DNA of 64,000 nucleotides. It comes from Dolomitihabitans soli. Lineage in GTDB: Bacteria; Actinomycetota; Actinomycetes; Streptosporangiales; Streptosporangiaceae. Made by a program: the position numbers and the translations under genes. Location of the stretch: assembly GCF_022213955.1 (NCBI RefSeq), contig NZ_JAKNTW010000011.1, positions 284,958 through 348,957 of the forward strand, in the 5' to 3' direction. Positions 46,636 to 55,360 of the stretch are shown here, in pieces. The notes beneath the pieces are model-generated. The model worked only from the letters and a program-made list of their open reading frames with translations, searched no databases and was not told the origin of the DNA. The stretch's first letter is position 1; every line of letters starts with the position of its first letter.

Positions 46636-47146
46636 AACGCGCAGGCAAAAACACGTCCTGTTCGGTGGCGCGCCGGTTGTCGATGTCGGTGAGGTAGGGG
46701 GCGACGAAGCCGTGGTAGTCGGCTTTGCGTTCGGCGGGTAGATCCTTCCAGCCGGTGATGCGGTCACGGCAGTGGGGTGAGCCGCACTGGCAGTGGGCGG
46801 CGAAGTGCTCGACCGAGTAGTTCCGCATGGCGTAGTCGAAGGTGATCTCCTGGTCGGTGGTGATCGGCTGGCGGGCGATGTAGTCGTGAGCGCCGCCGGC
46901 GTTGAGGCGAATTCCGCAGTTCGGGTCGCAGGAGTGGTTCACCTTGGCGATGAGCCCGCCGTGCTGCACGAACCGGTTCTGGCTGACCTGGGAGGCATGG
47001 GCGTGGTTGTGGCCGAGTTCGCGGTCGATGACACCGATCATCACCGTCTCGCCGATCTGGAAGGACCGGGTGGCGAACACGCCTTCACCCTTGGAGTCGG
47101 TTCGCTGGAGTTCGTAGCCGCTGTTCACTTCGTTGCCGCCGTTCAC
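46634..47146 (-). CDS. SET-domain protein (putative lysine methyltransferase)
   Basis: About 170 residues. SET motifs in order: GEGVFATRSFQIGE, VNHSCDPNC (AdoMet/knot motif NHSC), EITFDYAM and a post-SET-like zinc cluster CQCGSPHCRDR. Bacterial SET proteins methylate lysines of histone-like, ribosomal or other proteins; the target is unknown. Free-standing gene. Start: GTG 47146 has GAGAGCAGG 4 nt upstream; ATG 47185 would add 13 residues without an SD. Confidence 0.82.
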   Translation of the reverse strand: MNGGNEVNSGYELQRTDSKGEGVFATRSFQIGETVMIGVIDRELGHNHAHASQVSQNRFVQHGGLIAKVNHSCDPNCGIRLNAGGAHDYIARQPITTDQEITFDYAMRNYSVEHFAAHCQCGSPHCRDRITGWKDLPAERKADYHGFVAPYLTDIDNRRATEQDVFLPAR

Positions 47147-47343
47147 GTCGCCTGCTCTCTGAGGGGGGTCCAGCCCCACCGTCATGCTGATCAAGGACGA
47201 ACCGATCGATCCCCATGCCGGAGATCGGCCGCAACGCATCGCCTAGGTTCGTATAGGGAGGCTCGCAGTCAGGAGCGCACGGGAGTCAGCGGAACCCTGT
47301 CGCACTACGCCGCACCCTATCTGACCTGGTAGAAGACTAAATG

Positions 47344-47360
47344 CGTCACATGATGTGACG
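47344..47360. promoter_or_regulatory. 17-bp palindrome upstream of the SET gene
   Basis: CGTCACAT-G-ATGTGACG, perfect 8-bp arms with a 1-nt centre, about 200 bp before the SET-gene start. Size and symmetry fit a dimeric repressor or a CRP-like site. Prediction only. Confidence 0.4.
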
Positions 47361-47646
47361 GTAGATCCGGTTCGCCGTTCCGCTCCTACTGGGCCCTAAG
47401 GTATCCCCCGCGACGGAACGCCGATCGCGCGGGGGGAAGACTGGCGAGGGCGGCGGCGTGATCGTAGTCGGCGGTGGTGCGCTGGTGGTCACGGGCTGAG
47501 CCATTGGGGCGTCTGTTCATGAGGAGGCCCTTGTGGAGGTTCTGAACGGCCTGGAGGAGGACTTGTTGCTCGAGTTCCTCCTCATCGAGGCCCCTGCGCG
47601 ATGAAGCGGAGCGGCTGATGGTGAAGACCGGCCTCCCGGGCCCCGG

Positions 47647-47880
47647 TCAGTGGGGAACGGTGACGACGATCTTGCCCACCTGCCCGCCGGCTTCGAGGTG
47701 GCGGTAGGCGTCCACGATGTCGTCGAGGGGGAAGGTCGTGTCGATGACAGGGGTGAGGGTCCCCTTGGCGAGGCCCTCGCGGACGAAGTCGACGGCCGCG
47801 CGGCGCCGGGTGTCGTCCGTGGTGATCGCGGCCATGTCGTAGCCGCGGATGGTGAGTTGCTTGAACAGGACTTGGCGTGC
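47647..47880 (-). pseudogene. zinc/quinone-type alcohol dehydrogenase C-terminal remnant
   Basis: The frame ending at 47647 reads RGYDMAAITTDDTRRRAAVD, GTLTPVIDTTFPLDDIVDAY and GGQVGKIVVTVP, the conserved end of MDR-family oxidoreductases. Upstream of ~47880 the homology stops; the Rossmann fold and catalytic domain are missing. Confidence 0.65.
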
Positions 47881-48358
47881 CGGTAAGAATCGAGCCACAC
47901 GGCCCAAAGCGACGCTGCGTAACTGGGAGCTCCCGGGCAGCAACGCCACCACGCGCCGTTCGGCGTCGTGGACCACACAGCGTTCCATCGACGCGGAAGC
48001 CAAGCATGAAGCCATGCGCCAGCAGCAGGAAGCCGCCAAGCGCGCACGGGAGGAGCTCGCACGCAAGACCGAGGAACATCGCAAGCAGGTGGAACGCGAG
48101 CGCCAACGCCAGGAAAAGGAACGTCGTCGCACCGCGGCCGAGGAACGGGACCGCCTGTTCATGATCAAGATGGAGCGTCAGCGGGTGGCCTGGGAGGCAG
48201 AACGCCGCGAACAGCAGCGTCAGCAACAGGAGCAAGCCCGGCAGGAAGAGCTGGCACGCCTTGAACGCGATCGCCAGGAGCAAGCCGCCGTACAGCAGTG
48301 GTGGAACGGGGTGTCCGCCGCTCAGCTCGCCGAACGGTCGGGGCATGGCGCACCATGA
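47849..48358 (+). CDS. charged coiled-coil protein, possibly partial
   Basis: 169 residues in an open frame; from ~residue 50 a long Arg/Glu/Gln-rich coiled coil (HEAMRQQQEAAKRAREELAR through QQQEQARQEELARLERDRQE) ending WWNGVSAAQLAERSGHG. The first ~45 codons overlap the dehydrogenase remnant and are probably not native, so the gene likely lost its start. Such helices occur in phage, plasmid and ESX-linked proteins; no specific family is recognised. Confidence 0.45.
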   Translation: MVSCLNRTWRAGKNRATRPKATLRNWELPGSNATTRRSASWTTQRSIDAEAKHEAMRQQQEAAKRAREELARKTEEHRKQVERERQRQEKERRRTAAEERDRLFMIKMERQRVAWEAERREQQRQQQEQARQEELARLERDRQEQAAVQQWWNGVSAAQLAERSGHGAP

Positions 48359-48569
48359 ATATCAAACAGTTCAAGCAGTCCAACCCGCCCCCTCCTGGCC
48401 TAGCCATCTAGGGATCTCCGCAGCTGTCCCGAAAGTGCGCACTGTACCTCACCGCTACCTTGCGGCTCGCCGGAGCTTCGGGATTCCTGGGCCGTCCTGC
48501 AACGCCACCAGCTCAACGCCCTCGGGCAACTCCACAGTCACAACTGGCAATTCTGTACAGAACCCATAG

Positions 48570-48803
48570 CCACTCCCCGCCGCCGCAGGGATCGGCGCTG
48601 TACGGCCCGCACAGACCGCGACGGAACCGGAGGAGATCTTCCAGCGCGAGGTCCTTCAGCGCCACGCGGCCCCCGCGCCGGCCCGGTGGGCCACCGAACC
48701 GGAAAGCGCGCACCCGCTCGACGGCCAGAGCACAGGCGACGTCGACGCCGAACGCGCCTGGCTGATCCAGATGATGGCCGCCCGAACTCAGGAGAGCCGA
48801 TGA
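48570..48803 (+). pseudogene. C-terminal remnant of an unknown protein
   Basis: A start-less frame (EPEEIFQREVLQRHAAPAPA ... DVDAERAWLIQMMAARTQES) ends at 48803 in an ATGA overlap with a short following frame (48800, MTAPRVPRVLSRQDLRR). The overlap suggests two former operon genes. Family unknown. Confidence 0.35.
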
Positions 48804-49209
48804 CCGCCCCTCGCGTTCCCCGCGTTCTGTCGCGTCAAGACCTTCGGCGGCCGCCGCAACGAAACCCCTGGCGCCGAAACATGATCGACCGTACGGCGTA
48901 CTCATTCGACGGCGACAACCCGCCAGTCGAGGTTCTTCGTGGTGAAACGGAAGTCGATCATCAGTGCGTCAAGCCCGTTCGTGCGCAGCCAACGCCAACG
49001 CGACCGATGGCGGTATGCGGCACCCGGCCCAGGAAACGCACACCATCGGCGGTTGGCTGGCCAGGACTTGCGACGACTTGGGGTGGACGCACAGGACGAG
49101 ATCAGCCGACAAGCAGCGGCTGGGTTTGCTCGCGACCACCCGCGGCCGGCCGCGAGCATCCAACCCAGACGTGCCCGCGGTCAGGCCGATGCCTGCCCGG
49201 CCTTCGCCT
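48804..49209. other. 406-bp stretch with remnants
   Basis: Plus strand: beginning of a frame at 48800 that soon turns low-quality. Minus strand: a frame ending at 48902 (RWLRTNGLDALMIDFRFTTK, NLDWRVVAVE) resembles a real protein end without start. No complete gene. Confidence 0.35.
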
Positions 49210-49737
49210 TCAGCGAGGTGGAGGGTCCAGCTCGATGGTCTTGCCCGACAGCGTGATTGCGCCGTCCGGCGCCGACAGCTTGATCCCACCGGAGCCTGCC
49301 TTGATGGTGATCTGGTCGCTGGTGCTGTCGATGGTCACCGAGCAGTTCTTGCCCTTGTCAATTACCTCGATCTTTTCCTTGCCCGGGGTGTCGTCGAACC
49401 GGATCACGTGGCCGCTACGGGAGGTGATGGACCGCCAGTTGTTCTCGGCCGGCTTACCGTCGCCGGGCGGGGGCGGGTCCTGCTCATTCCATACGGCACC
49501 GAGGACGTAAGGCGCCCGGCTGTCGCCCTGGAGAAAGCCGACCAGCACCTCGTCGCCCTTCTCAGGCCGAAACACCATTCCCCGGTGGTTCCCCGCCATC
49601 GGGGTGACCAGCCTGGCCCAGTCGCTGCGGGCGTCGCCCAGTTCCGGATAGCTGACCTTCACCCGGCCGAGGTGTTCCGGATCGTTCAGGTCGATCACGA
49701 GACCGACCAGCAGGCCGCGCTCGGCGGGAGATGGCAT
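49210..49737 (-). CDS. baseplate-spike (gpV/VgrG-like) protein of a contractile injection system
   Basis: 175 residues. The OB-fold core has the gpV/VgrG pattern: GLVIDLNDPEHLGRVKVSYP, WARLVTPMAGNHRGMVFRPE and GDEVLVGFLQGD, followed by a beta-helical needle region with KIEVIDKGKNCSVTIDS repeats. In extracellular contractile injection systems this protein forms the membrane-puncturing spike. It follows a phage-late-control-D-like remnant in the same direction, the order usual for such loci, but sheath, tube and ATPase genes are absent, so the locus is a relic. Confidence 0.75.
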   Translation of the reverse strand: MPSPAERGLLVGLVIDLNDPEHLGRVKVSYPELGDARSDWARLVTPMAGNHRGMVFRPEKGDEVLVGFLQGDSRAPYVLGAVWNEQDPPPPGDGKPAENNWRSITSRSGHVIRFDDTPGKEKIEVIDKGKNCSVTIDSTSDQITIKAGSGGIKLSAPDGAITLSGKTIELDPPPR

Positions 49738-49919
49738 CGGGTGTCTCCTAAATCTTCTCGGCGGCAGTCGAAAGAGGGGCGGTAGCCGGAGTCACGCAGC
49801 GAGTGCTGGGTGACCGTGACGAAGTGGGTGCCGTCGAACTGGCTCCCGGCACCGTCGATCCGCACCTTGCGGCCCGCAGGCCCTGGCAGGCCGACCGTGG
49901 ACCCGGTGGCCTGGACCAT
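49695..49919 (-). pseudogene. phage late control D (gpD)-like C-terminal remnant
   Basis: Reads GPAGRKVRIDGAGSQFDGTH, FVTVTQHSLRDSGYRPSF and DCRRED, the end of gpD/VgrG-N-like baseplate proteins. It overlaps the start of the spike gene. Upstream of ~49919 the sequence is unrelated, so the 5' part is lost. Confidence 0.6.
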
Positions 49920-50249
49920 GCTGTGTCGATCTTAGCGAGCCAGGCCCGTCTTGTGCGGGCAGTTGCAGCAGCCCTCCGTCGAAGGCCAGATGGAACAGGG
50001 CGCCCAGGCGTACGGCCGCGAAGTCGGGGTCGGTCGCGGCGAGCGTGTCGGCATCCGGTCGTAGCGCAGCCTCCAGCAGGCAGGCGACAAGAGCGTGGCT
50101 GTGTCCCAGCAGGTAGGAGTTCAAATTCGTCTTGCGGGTGAGCAGCTTGGCCACCTGCGGCCCCATCCCGCACGGGTGAGGGCAACCGGTCGAACTGGCG
50201 CGGTCTGTCCGGTGGGGTGAGCTGGACGGGCTCGCCGAGGGCGGCAAGA

Positions 50250-50660
50250 CGGTCAGTCACCGGGGCGAGCGGCCGATCATCCCAGCCGACCAGGCGACGG
50301 CCGTCGAGCGCGGCCCGCAGTGCGGCCGCTCCCTCGGCCGCTGTGACTGCGTCGGCTGGAGCCCCGGAGGTTCGCGGCCCGGCCAGCCGTATCAGGACGT
50401 CGAGCAACCGGCGGCCGGTGCCGTCAACCGCCTGTACCTGGGCGGCCAATGGCGGCAGCGAGCGCCCGGCCGCAGTGCGCGGCGCCTCGTGCAGGTCGAC
50501 CCAGACCACCGCCGTGGTGCCGTCGTCGAGCAGGGCGCGTGCCCAGTCGGCCAGCGCCGTACGGCCCTCGCGAAGTCCGATTTGCTTGGCGATGAGGCGG
50601 GCGATGTGGTTGCAGGCCACGCAGCGGGGTCTAAGCCCGCGCTCAGCGAGGCCCTGTTGG
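50250..50660 (-). pseudogene. possible DEDD exonuclease-like remnant
   Basis: A minus frame reads REGRTALADWARALLDDGTT, AVVWVDLHEA, DGTGRRLLDVLI and AALRAALDGRRLVGWDD, resembling the layout of DnaQ-type 3'-5' exonucleases, but the first acidic pair is altered (WVDLHE) and the frame is not closed by a start or continuous C-terminus. Low confidence. Confidence 0.3.
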
Positions 50661-50683
50661 CACTGGGCCCCGCAATCGGGCCT

Positions 50684-50915
50684 GTTGGTAAGGCTGGCGC
50701 CACCGGCCGCCATCTGTGACGTTGCCGCTGCTGAACCCCTTGATCCGAAGGGGGTGGCGGGAAATGCCGAGTCTGTACAGAAGCGGCAATTTGAGGCCGG
50801 AGACGCACGCAAACACCCCGCTGAACACCGGGGAACAAGGCGAAATGCCGTCGCCATCCGGCAACTGGGCACTTCCGGCTCGCAAGTGGCGGCCGGTGGC
50901 GACAGCCTTACCGAC
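50684..50915. mobile_element. 232-bp MITE-like element with 29-bp terminal inverted repeats
   Basis: The ends (50684-50712 and 50887-50915) are inverted copies with two mismatches, starting GTTGGTAAGGCTGGCGCC on the left and GTCGGTAAGGCTGTCGCC read inward from the right. Inside, CCCCTTGATCCGAAGGGG forms a hairpin. No transposase frame fits. No target duplication is obvious. Confidence 0.55.
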
Positions 50916-50997
50916 ACCCCGAATACCTTCGCGCTGGGCCGGGCCCTGGCCGGCATGCTGGGGTCTACTTGCCTGACAGTTCGCGCTGGCCGCGCGG

Positions 50998-51282
50998 GAT
51001 GCGCGGGGGCAGCGGCTGGACCCGACCGCAGTCCGCCAGTCGGTTGCGATGCTGGCCAGGCATCAGGTCGCCTCGATCGCCGCGTTCGATCTGGGGGTGC
51101 TGCCGCGGCGGGCCACGGCGAACGTCGATGCGCTGCTGCGCGAGACGTTCCGGGTGGTGGCGGGGGCGTTCGGCCGGTTCCGGGGCGTGGATCCGGCGAG
51201 CCGTCCGACGCTGGATCTGTCCGATCTCGGGGCCCGGGGCAAGAGCGGCAAGCCCACCGAGCAGCTTCCCGTCGGGCGATAG
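50998..51282 (+). pseudogene. remnant of an unknown protein
   Basis: A plus frame reads GQRLDPTAVRQSVAMLARHQ, VASIAAFDLGVLPRRATANV and DALLRETFRVVAGAFGRFRG, protein-like with helical pattern, and ends at 51282. A stop (TGA ~50972) interrupts it just upstream. Family not recognised. Confidence 0.35.
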
Positions 51283-51462
51283 GTCGCATCGGCGCGGGTA
51301 GAGCGTTCCCCGAAGCCACGCGCCGGGTCTCACCTCACGGACCCGCAGGTCCCATTCCAGCAGGTGCCACCAGCCGGAGAGACCGCGGCGCATGATCAGC
51401 GCCGCTGGTGCTGTGGTGGCGACGAGTACGTAGAGACGACAGGGCGGAGCAGAGGTGGTCAT
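51250..51462 (-). pseudogene. N-terminal fragment of a conserved hypothetical protein
   Basis: ATG 51462 has AGGGAG 7 nt upstream. The product PPCRLYVLVATTAPAALIMR, WWHLLEWDLR and LYPRRCDLSPDGKLLG matches the beginning of a widespread uncharacterised family (..ERRCDLSPDG.LLVYFA). At ~51250 it meets the plus-strand remnant and homology stops. Confidence 0.5.
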
Positions 51463-51480
51463 CGGCCGACTCCCTTAAGA

Positions 51481-52161
51481 TCATGACCGGTGTTCGTGGC
51501 CCGGCGTGACCAGCCCGCTCTCGTAGGCGTGGATCACCAGATGGATCCGTGTGGCGGCGTCCAGCTTGGTGAGGAGCCTGCTGACGTACGTCTTGACCGT
51601 CGCCGCGCCGATGTACAGCCGTTCGGCGATCTCAGCGTTGGACAGGCCCTGGGCGACCAGACACAGCACGTCGGCCTCTCGCTCGGTCAGCTCGGGCAGC
51701 TCACTGGTGTCCACGGCGAGCGGTGGGGTGACGGCGAACGCCTCGATGAGGCGGCGCGCGATCGACGGGGACAACAGCGCGTCGCCGTCGGCGGCCACCC
51801 GCACCGCGCGCAGCAGTTCGGCCGGCGGGGTGTCCTTGAGCAGGAATCCCACGGCGCCGGCGCGCAGGGCCCCGAAGACGTACTCGTCCAGGCCGAACGT
51901 GGTCAGTACGACGATCTTCGTCTGGGCGCACGCCGGGTCGGCGGTGATGCGGCGGGTGGCCTCGATGCCGTCGAGCACCGGCATGCGGACGTCCATCAGC
52001 ACCACGTCCGGGCGGGTGGCGCGGACCAGCCGCACGGCCTCCTCGCCCTGCCCTGCCTCGCCGGCGACCTCGAGGTCGCCGGTGGCTGACAGCAGGGCCA
52101 CGAATCCGGCCCTGACCAGCTCCTGGTCGTCGACGACCACGACGCGCAGGGGCGTTGTCAT
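51481..52161 (-). CDS. NarL/LuxR-family response regulator
   Basis: 226 residues from ATG 52161. Receiver domain with acidic pair VVVDDQELVR and phosphoacceptor Asp in VVLMDVRMPVLDG (~58), Lys in FLLKDTPP, and a LuxR-type HTH (LTEREADVLCLVAQGLSNAE). Normally activated by a DesK/NarX-type kinase. Its start overlaps the end of just such a kinase gene (ATGA), but only the last ~31 codons of the kinase survive, so the regulator is orphaned here. Confidence 0.9.
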   Translation of the reverse strand: MTTPLRVVVVDDQELVRAGFVALLSATGDLEVAGEAGQGEEAVRLVRATRPDVVLMDVRMPVLDGIEATRRITADPACAQTKIVVLTTFGLDEYVFGALRAGAVGFLLKDTPPAELLRAVRVAADGDALLSPSIARRLIEAFAVTPPLAVDTSELPELTEREADVLCLVAQGLSNAEIAERLYIGAATVKTYVSRLLTKLDAATRIHLVIHAYESGLVTPGHEHRS

Positions 52162-52253
52162 GAGCTCACCCGTTCCGTTGCGGCCGGCAGTGTGGCGTGG
52201 ACGCGGAAGCCGCCATCCGGGCGTGGGCCGGCCTCCAGCGTCCCGTCGAAGAG
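52158..52253 (-). pseudogene. histidine kinase C-terminal remnant
   Basis: The frame ending at 52158 reads LFDGTLEAGPRPDGGFRVHA TLP, the end of a DesK/NarX-type sensor kinase ATPase domain (last G box and strand). Homology stops at ~52253; dimerisation and sensor parts are missing. Confidence 0.65.
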
Positions 52254-52640
52254 TCATGCTGGCGTTGCGCAGTGTCCCGTCGGTCCTCGGCGGCGGCCCG
52301 CGTCGTCATCCGCGAGGCCACGTTCACCTGCCCGGGACCGCGGGTCGCGCCTGATCGCCGCCTGCCCCGAGACGGCCGGGGCTGCCAGCCGGAGGGCGCT
52401 GGACGCCGGCTGACGGCCCTGCTCGATCAGCGCCTCGCCGGGCTCCGACCGTCCGTGGTTGCTGCGGCGGCCGGGACACTCCCGGGTGCGGCACCGGGCG
52501 ACGGAGGGTGAGGGCGTCTGGTCCGCCCTCACCGTAGAAGCCGGCAGCTCCAGGTAGCTCCCATGACGCCCGTGCAGTCGCGGTGATCAGGCGGCCTCGC
52601 CACCGGCCGCAGTCGATCTCGCGGTCCGGGCGGCAGCAAA
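52254..52640. other. 387-bp stretch without a supported gene
   Basis: Occupies the place of the missing kinase; frames on both strands are short and Arg/Gly-rich with no recognised domain. No hairpin or repeat noticed. Confidence 0.4.
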
Positions 52641-52693
52641 TATTTGGCTAGCCACATATTCACTGCTACGGTGATTATGTGTCTAGCCACCTA
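52641..52693 (+). promoter_or_regulatory. two 18-bp MarR-type operators before the reductase cluster
   Basis: TATTTGGCTAGCCACATA (52641-52658) and TATGTGTCTAGCCACCTA (52676-52693) are imperfect palindromes around CTAGCC, 35 bp apart, 28-80 bp before the ATG at 52721. This size and symmetry suit the MarR family, and a MarR gene is in the cluster. Confidence 0.65.
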
Positions 52694-52720
52694 ATGTGTG
52701 GCGCAACGTGAGGAGTGGTC

Positions 52721-53626
52721 ATGAAAGCCATCGTGTTCGACCGTTTCGGCGGCCCGGAAGTACTGCACGAGGCGGACATCGAGGTCCCGCAGCCCGGACC
52801 CGGGCAGGTCCGTGTCCGTGTGAAGGCTGCCGGGCTGAACGCGCTGGACGGCAAGATCCGCTCCGGGATGCTGGAGACCGTGTTCCCAACGACCTTCCCC
52901 GCCGTTCCCGGGGGCGAGCTCGCCGGCGTGGTGGACGCCCTGGGTGAGGGCGTGACCGACGTGCAGGTCGGCGACGAGGTGCTGGGCTGGTCGGACACCG
53001 GCTCGTACGCCGAGTACGCGCTGGCCACCATCGTGGCCCTCAAGCCCGCCGCCCTGGACTGGCAGCACGCGGCGGCGCTGCCGGTGGCGGGTGAGACCGC
53101 CGAGCGGGTCCTGAACCTGCTGGGTGTCGCCGCCGGGGAGACCGTGCTGATGCACGGCGCGGCGGGAGCGGTCGGAACCCTGGCGGTTCAGCTCGCCACG
53201 GCCCGCGGAGCACGTGTCATCGGCACCGCCGGCCCCGGCAACCAGGACTATCTCGCCTCGCTCGGCGCTACCGCGACCGTGTACGGCAAGGGCCTGGTCG
53301 AGCGGGTCCGGGCGCTTGCCCCTGACGGCGTGGACGCGGTGTTCGACCTGGCCGGGAAGGGCGCCCTTGAGGACTCCATCACCCTGCGGGGCGGCACCGA
53401 TCGCATCGTCACCATCGCCGACTTCCGCGCGCAGCAGCTCGGCGTCACCTTCTCCCGCGGTCCCGCGGAGGCCTCGTCCGACCGGCTGGCCGCCCTGGCT
53501 CAGGACGCCGCGACCGGCAAGGTCGTCACCACCGTCACCGCCTATCCGCTCGACCAGGCCGCCACGGCCCAGCGGGTCAGCGACGCCGGGCATGTCCGGG
53601 GCAAGCTCGTTCTCACCCTCGGCTGA
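52721..53626 (+). CDS. NADP-dependent quinone oxidoreductase (MDR family, zinc-free)
   Basis: 301 residues from ATG 52721 (GAGGAG upstream). N-terminal GroES-like domain ([20 protein letters not shown]), then a Rossmann domain with [20 protein letters not shown]. No structural-zinc cysteines, as in QOR/zeta-crystallin-type members. Reduces quinones or enones with NADPH in the cytoplasm. First gene of a plus-strand cluster behind the twin operators, with an ene-reductase, MarR regulator and NmrA-like protein: a set typical of electrophile/quinone stress response. Confidence 0.9.
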   Translation: MKAIVFDRFGGPEVLHEADIEVPQPGPGQVRVRVKAAGLNALDGKIRSGMLETVFPTTFPAVPGGELAGVVDALGEGVTDVQVGDEVLGWSDTGSYAEYALATIVALKPAALDWQHAAALPVAGETAERVLNLLGVAAGETVLMHGAAGAVGTLAVQLATARGARVIGTAGPGNQDYLASLGATATVYGKGLVERVRALAPDGVDAVFDLAGKGALEDSITLRGGTDRIVTIADFRAQQLGVTFSRGPAEASSDRLAALAQDAATGKVVTTVTAYPLDQAATAQRVSDAGHVRGKLVLTLG

Positions 53627-53704
53627 ACACGCTCGCCTCTTCGTCCACCCCGCCCGCCGTTTTTCCCGATGCCCACCCGGGCCCGCCGCACCGAAGGAGC
53701 ACGC

Positions 53705-54766
53705 ATGCTGGATTCTCTGTGGACGCCGACCACCGTCGGCGGCATATCCCTGCCGCACCGCCTGGTCATGGCCCCCATGACTCGTGACCGCTCCACGCCG
53801 GAAGGCGTCCCGACCGAGCTGAACGCCGAGTACTACGCCCAGCGGGCCTCGCACGCACTGATCATCACCGAGGGAACCCAGCCCTGCGCCGACGGCCAGG
53901 GCTACCTCCTCACTCCCGGCATCCACAACGACGAGCAGATCGCCGGGTGGCGCAAGGTCATCGACGCCGTACACGCGGCCGGCGGCCGGATCGTCATCCA
54001 GCTGATGCACGTCGGACGCATCTCCCACCCCGACAACACCCCCCACGGGCGCCGGCCGGTCGCCCCATCGGCGATCCGCCCCGAGGGCGTGATGTTCACC
54101 GCGTCCGGGCCCCAGGAGATGCCCACGCCCCGTGCGCTGTCGACGCAGGAGGTCGCGGCGACGGTCGACGACTTCCGGCGCGCCGCGGCGGCCGCCGTCG
54201 CGGCGGGCGCGGACGGCGTGGAGATCCACGGCGCCAACGGCTACCTGGTGCACCAGTTCCTGTCCGACAACACCAACCAGCGCACCGACCGCTACGGCGG
54301 CTCCCTCGACAACCGCATCCGCTTCGCCGTCGAGGTCGCCGCCGCCGTGGCCGACGAAATCGGCGCGGAACGCACCGGTCTGCGCATCTCCCCCGGCAAC
54401 CCCTACAACGACATCGCCGAGTCCGACACCGCCGAGCTGTATCCGGCGCTCCTGGACGCGCTGCGTCCGCTGAACCTGGCCTACCTCCACGTGATGCACA
54501 CGGGCGACGAGGCTCTGCTACACACCCTGCGCGCGCAGTGGCCGGCCACGCTGATCCTCAACCGGGGCGGCACCGACCTGCCCACCCGCGCCAAGGACAT
54601 CGACAACGGTACGGCCGACCTGGTCTCCGTCGGCGCCCTCGCGCTGGCCAACCCGGACCTGGTCGAGCAGCTCCGCGCCGGCGCGGAGCTGAACGCCCCC
54701 GACCCGGCCACCTACTACGGCGGCGGAGCGGCCGGCTACACCGACTACCCCACCTACACCAATTGA
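53705..54766 (+). CDS. Old Yellow Enzyme family ene-reductase
   Basis: 353 residues from ATG 53705 (GAAGGAG 6 nt upstream). FMN-binding TIM barrel: [15 protein letters not shown] at the start, [12 protein letters not shown], the active-site block [20 protein letters not shown] with His/Asn ligands for the carbonyl, and GSLDNRIRF. OYEs reduce activated C=C bonds of enones, nitro-olefins and nitroesters with NADPH. NemA-type members are controlled by repressors that sense electrophiles, consistent with the MarR gene 11 bp downstream. Confidence 0.92.
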   Translation: MLDSLWTPTTVGGISLPHRLVMAPMTRDRSTPEGVPTELNAEYYAQRASHALIITEGTQPCADGQGYLLTPGIHNDEQIAGWRKVIDAVHAAGGRIVIQLMHVGRISHPDNTPHGRRPVAPSAIRPEGVMFTASGPQEMPTPRALSTQEVAATVDDFRRAAAAAVAAGADGVEIHGANGYLVHQFLSDNTNQRTDRYGGSLDNRIRFAVEVAAAVADEIGAERTGLRISPGNPYNDIAESDTAELYPALLDALRPLNLAYLHVMHTGDEALLHTLRAQWPATLILNRGGTDLPTRAKDIDNGTADLVSVGALALANPDLVEQLRAGAELNAPDPATYYGGGAAGYTDYPTYTN

Positions 54767-54777
54767 GGCACCGAACC

Positions 54778-55245
54778 ATGCCCCACATCCCCACGACGGC
54801 CGGCAAAGGGCCGATGAGCTACGCGATCTTCCAGCTCGCCCGCGCCCACCGCGCCCACGCCGCCGCCCTGCTTCGCGCGATGGACCTGCATCCCGGACAG
54901 GAACTGCTGCTGATGCAGCTCTTCGACCGGGACGGCCAGACCCAGTCCGAGCTGCTCGAAAGCGTCGGCCTGGACCACTCCACCGTCTCCAAGTCCCTGC
55001 GCCGGATGCAGGACGCCGGCCTGCTCGTCCGCGAGCCGGCCGCACATGACCGGCGCGTCATGGTGGTCCACCTCACCGCCAAAGGCCGTTCCATGCGCGA
55101 ACCCATCGCAGCCCTGTGGCAGACCCTGGAGGAGACCTCCGCGCGGAACCTGTCGGAGCAGCAGGCGGAGTCCTTCGTCGACACCGCCTACGCCATCGCC
55201 GAGGCGCTCAACAGCCGCGCGCTTCCGCAAGAAGAATGCGAGTAA
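54778..55245 (+). CDS. MarR-family regulator
   Basis: 155 residues. Winged helix at ~residues 45-110: ELLLMQLFDRDGQTQSELLE, GLDHSTVSKSLRRMQDAGLL, wing REPAAHDRRVMVVHLTAKG. Flanking helices form the dimer. No Cys is present in the sensing region, so redox sensing by cysteine is unlikely; ligand binding is more probable. It is embedded in the operon it presumably represses through the 52641-52693 sites. ATG 54814 is an alternative start. Confidence 0.9.
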   Translation: MPHIPTTAGKGPMSYAIFQLARAHRAHAAALLRAMDLHPGQELLLMQLFDRDGQTQSELLESVGLDHSTVSKSLRRMQDAGLLVREPAAHDRRVMVVHLTAKGRSMREPIAALWQTLEETSARNLSEQQAESFVDTAYAIAEALNSRALPQEECE

Positions 55246-55360
55246 CTCGCCGGTGCGGCTGGCCGTCTGCACATCGAGAACGGCCGCATCACCCCGTCCC
55301 ATCCGCCTTCGGCCTCGGCAACCAAGCCCTCGCTCCTGACCTGATGGAAAGTGAAAACCC

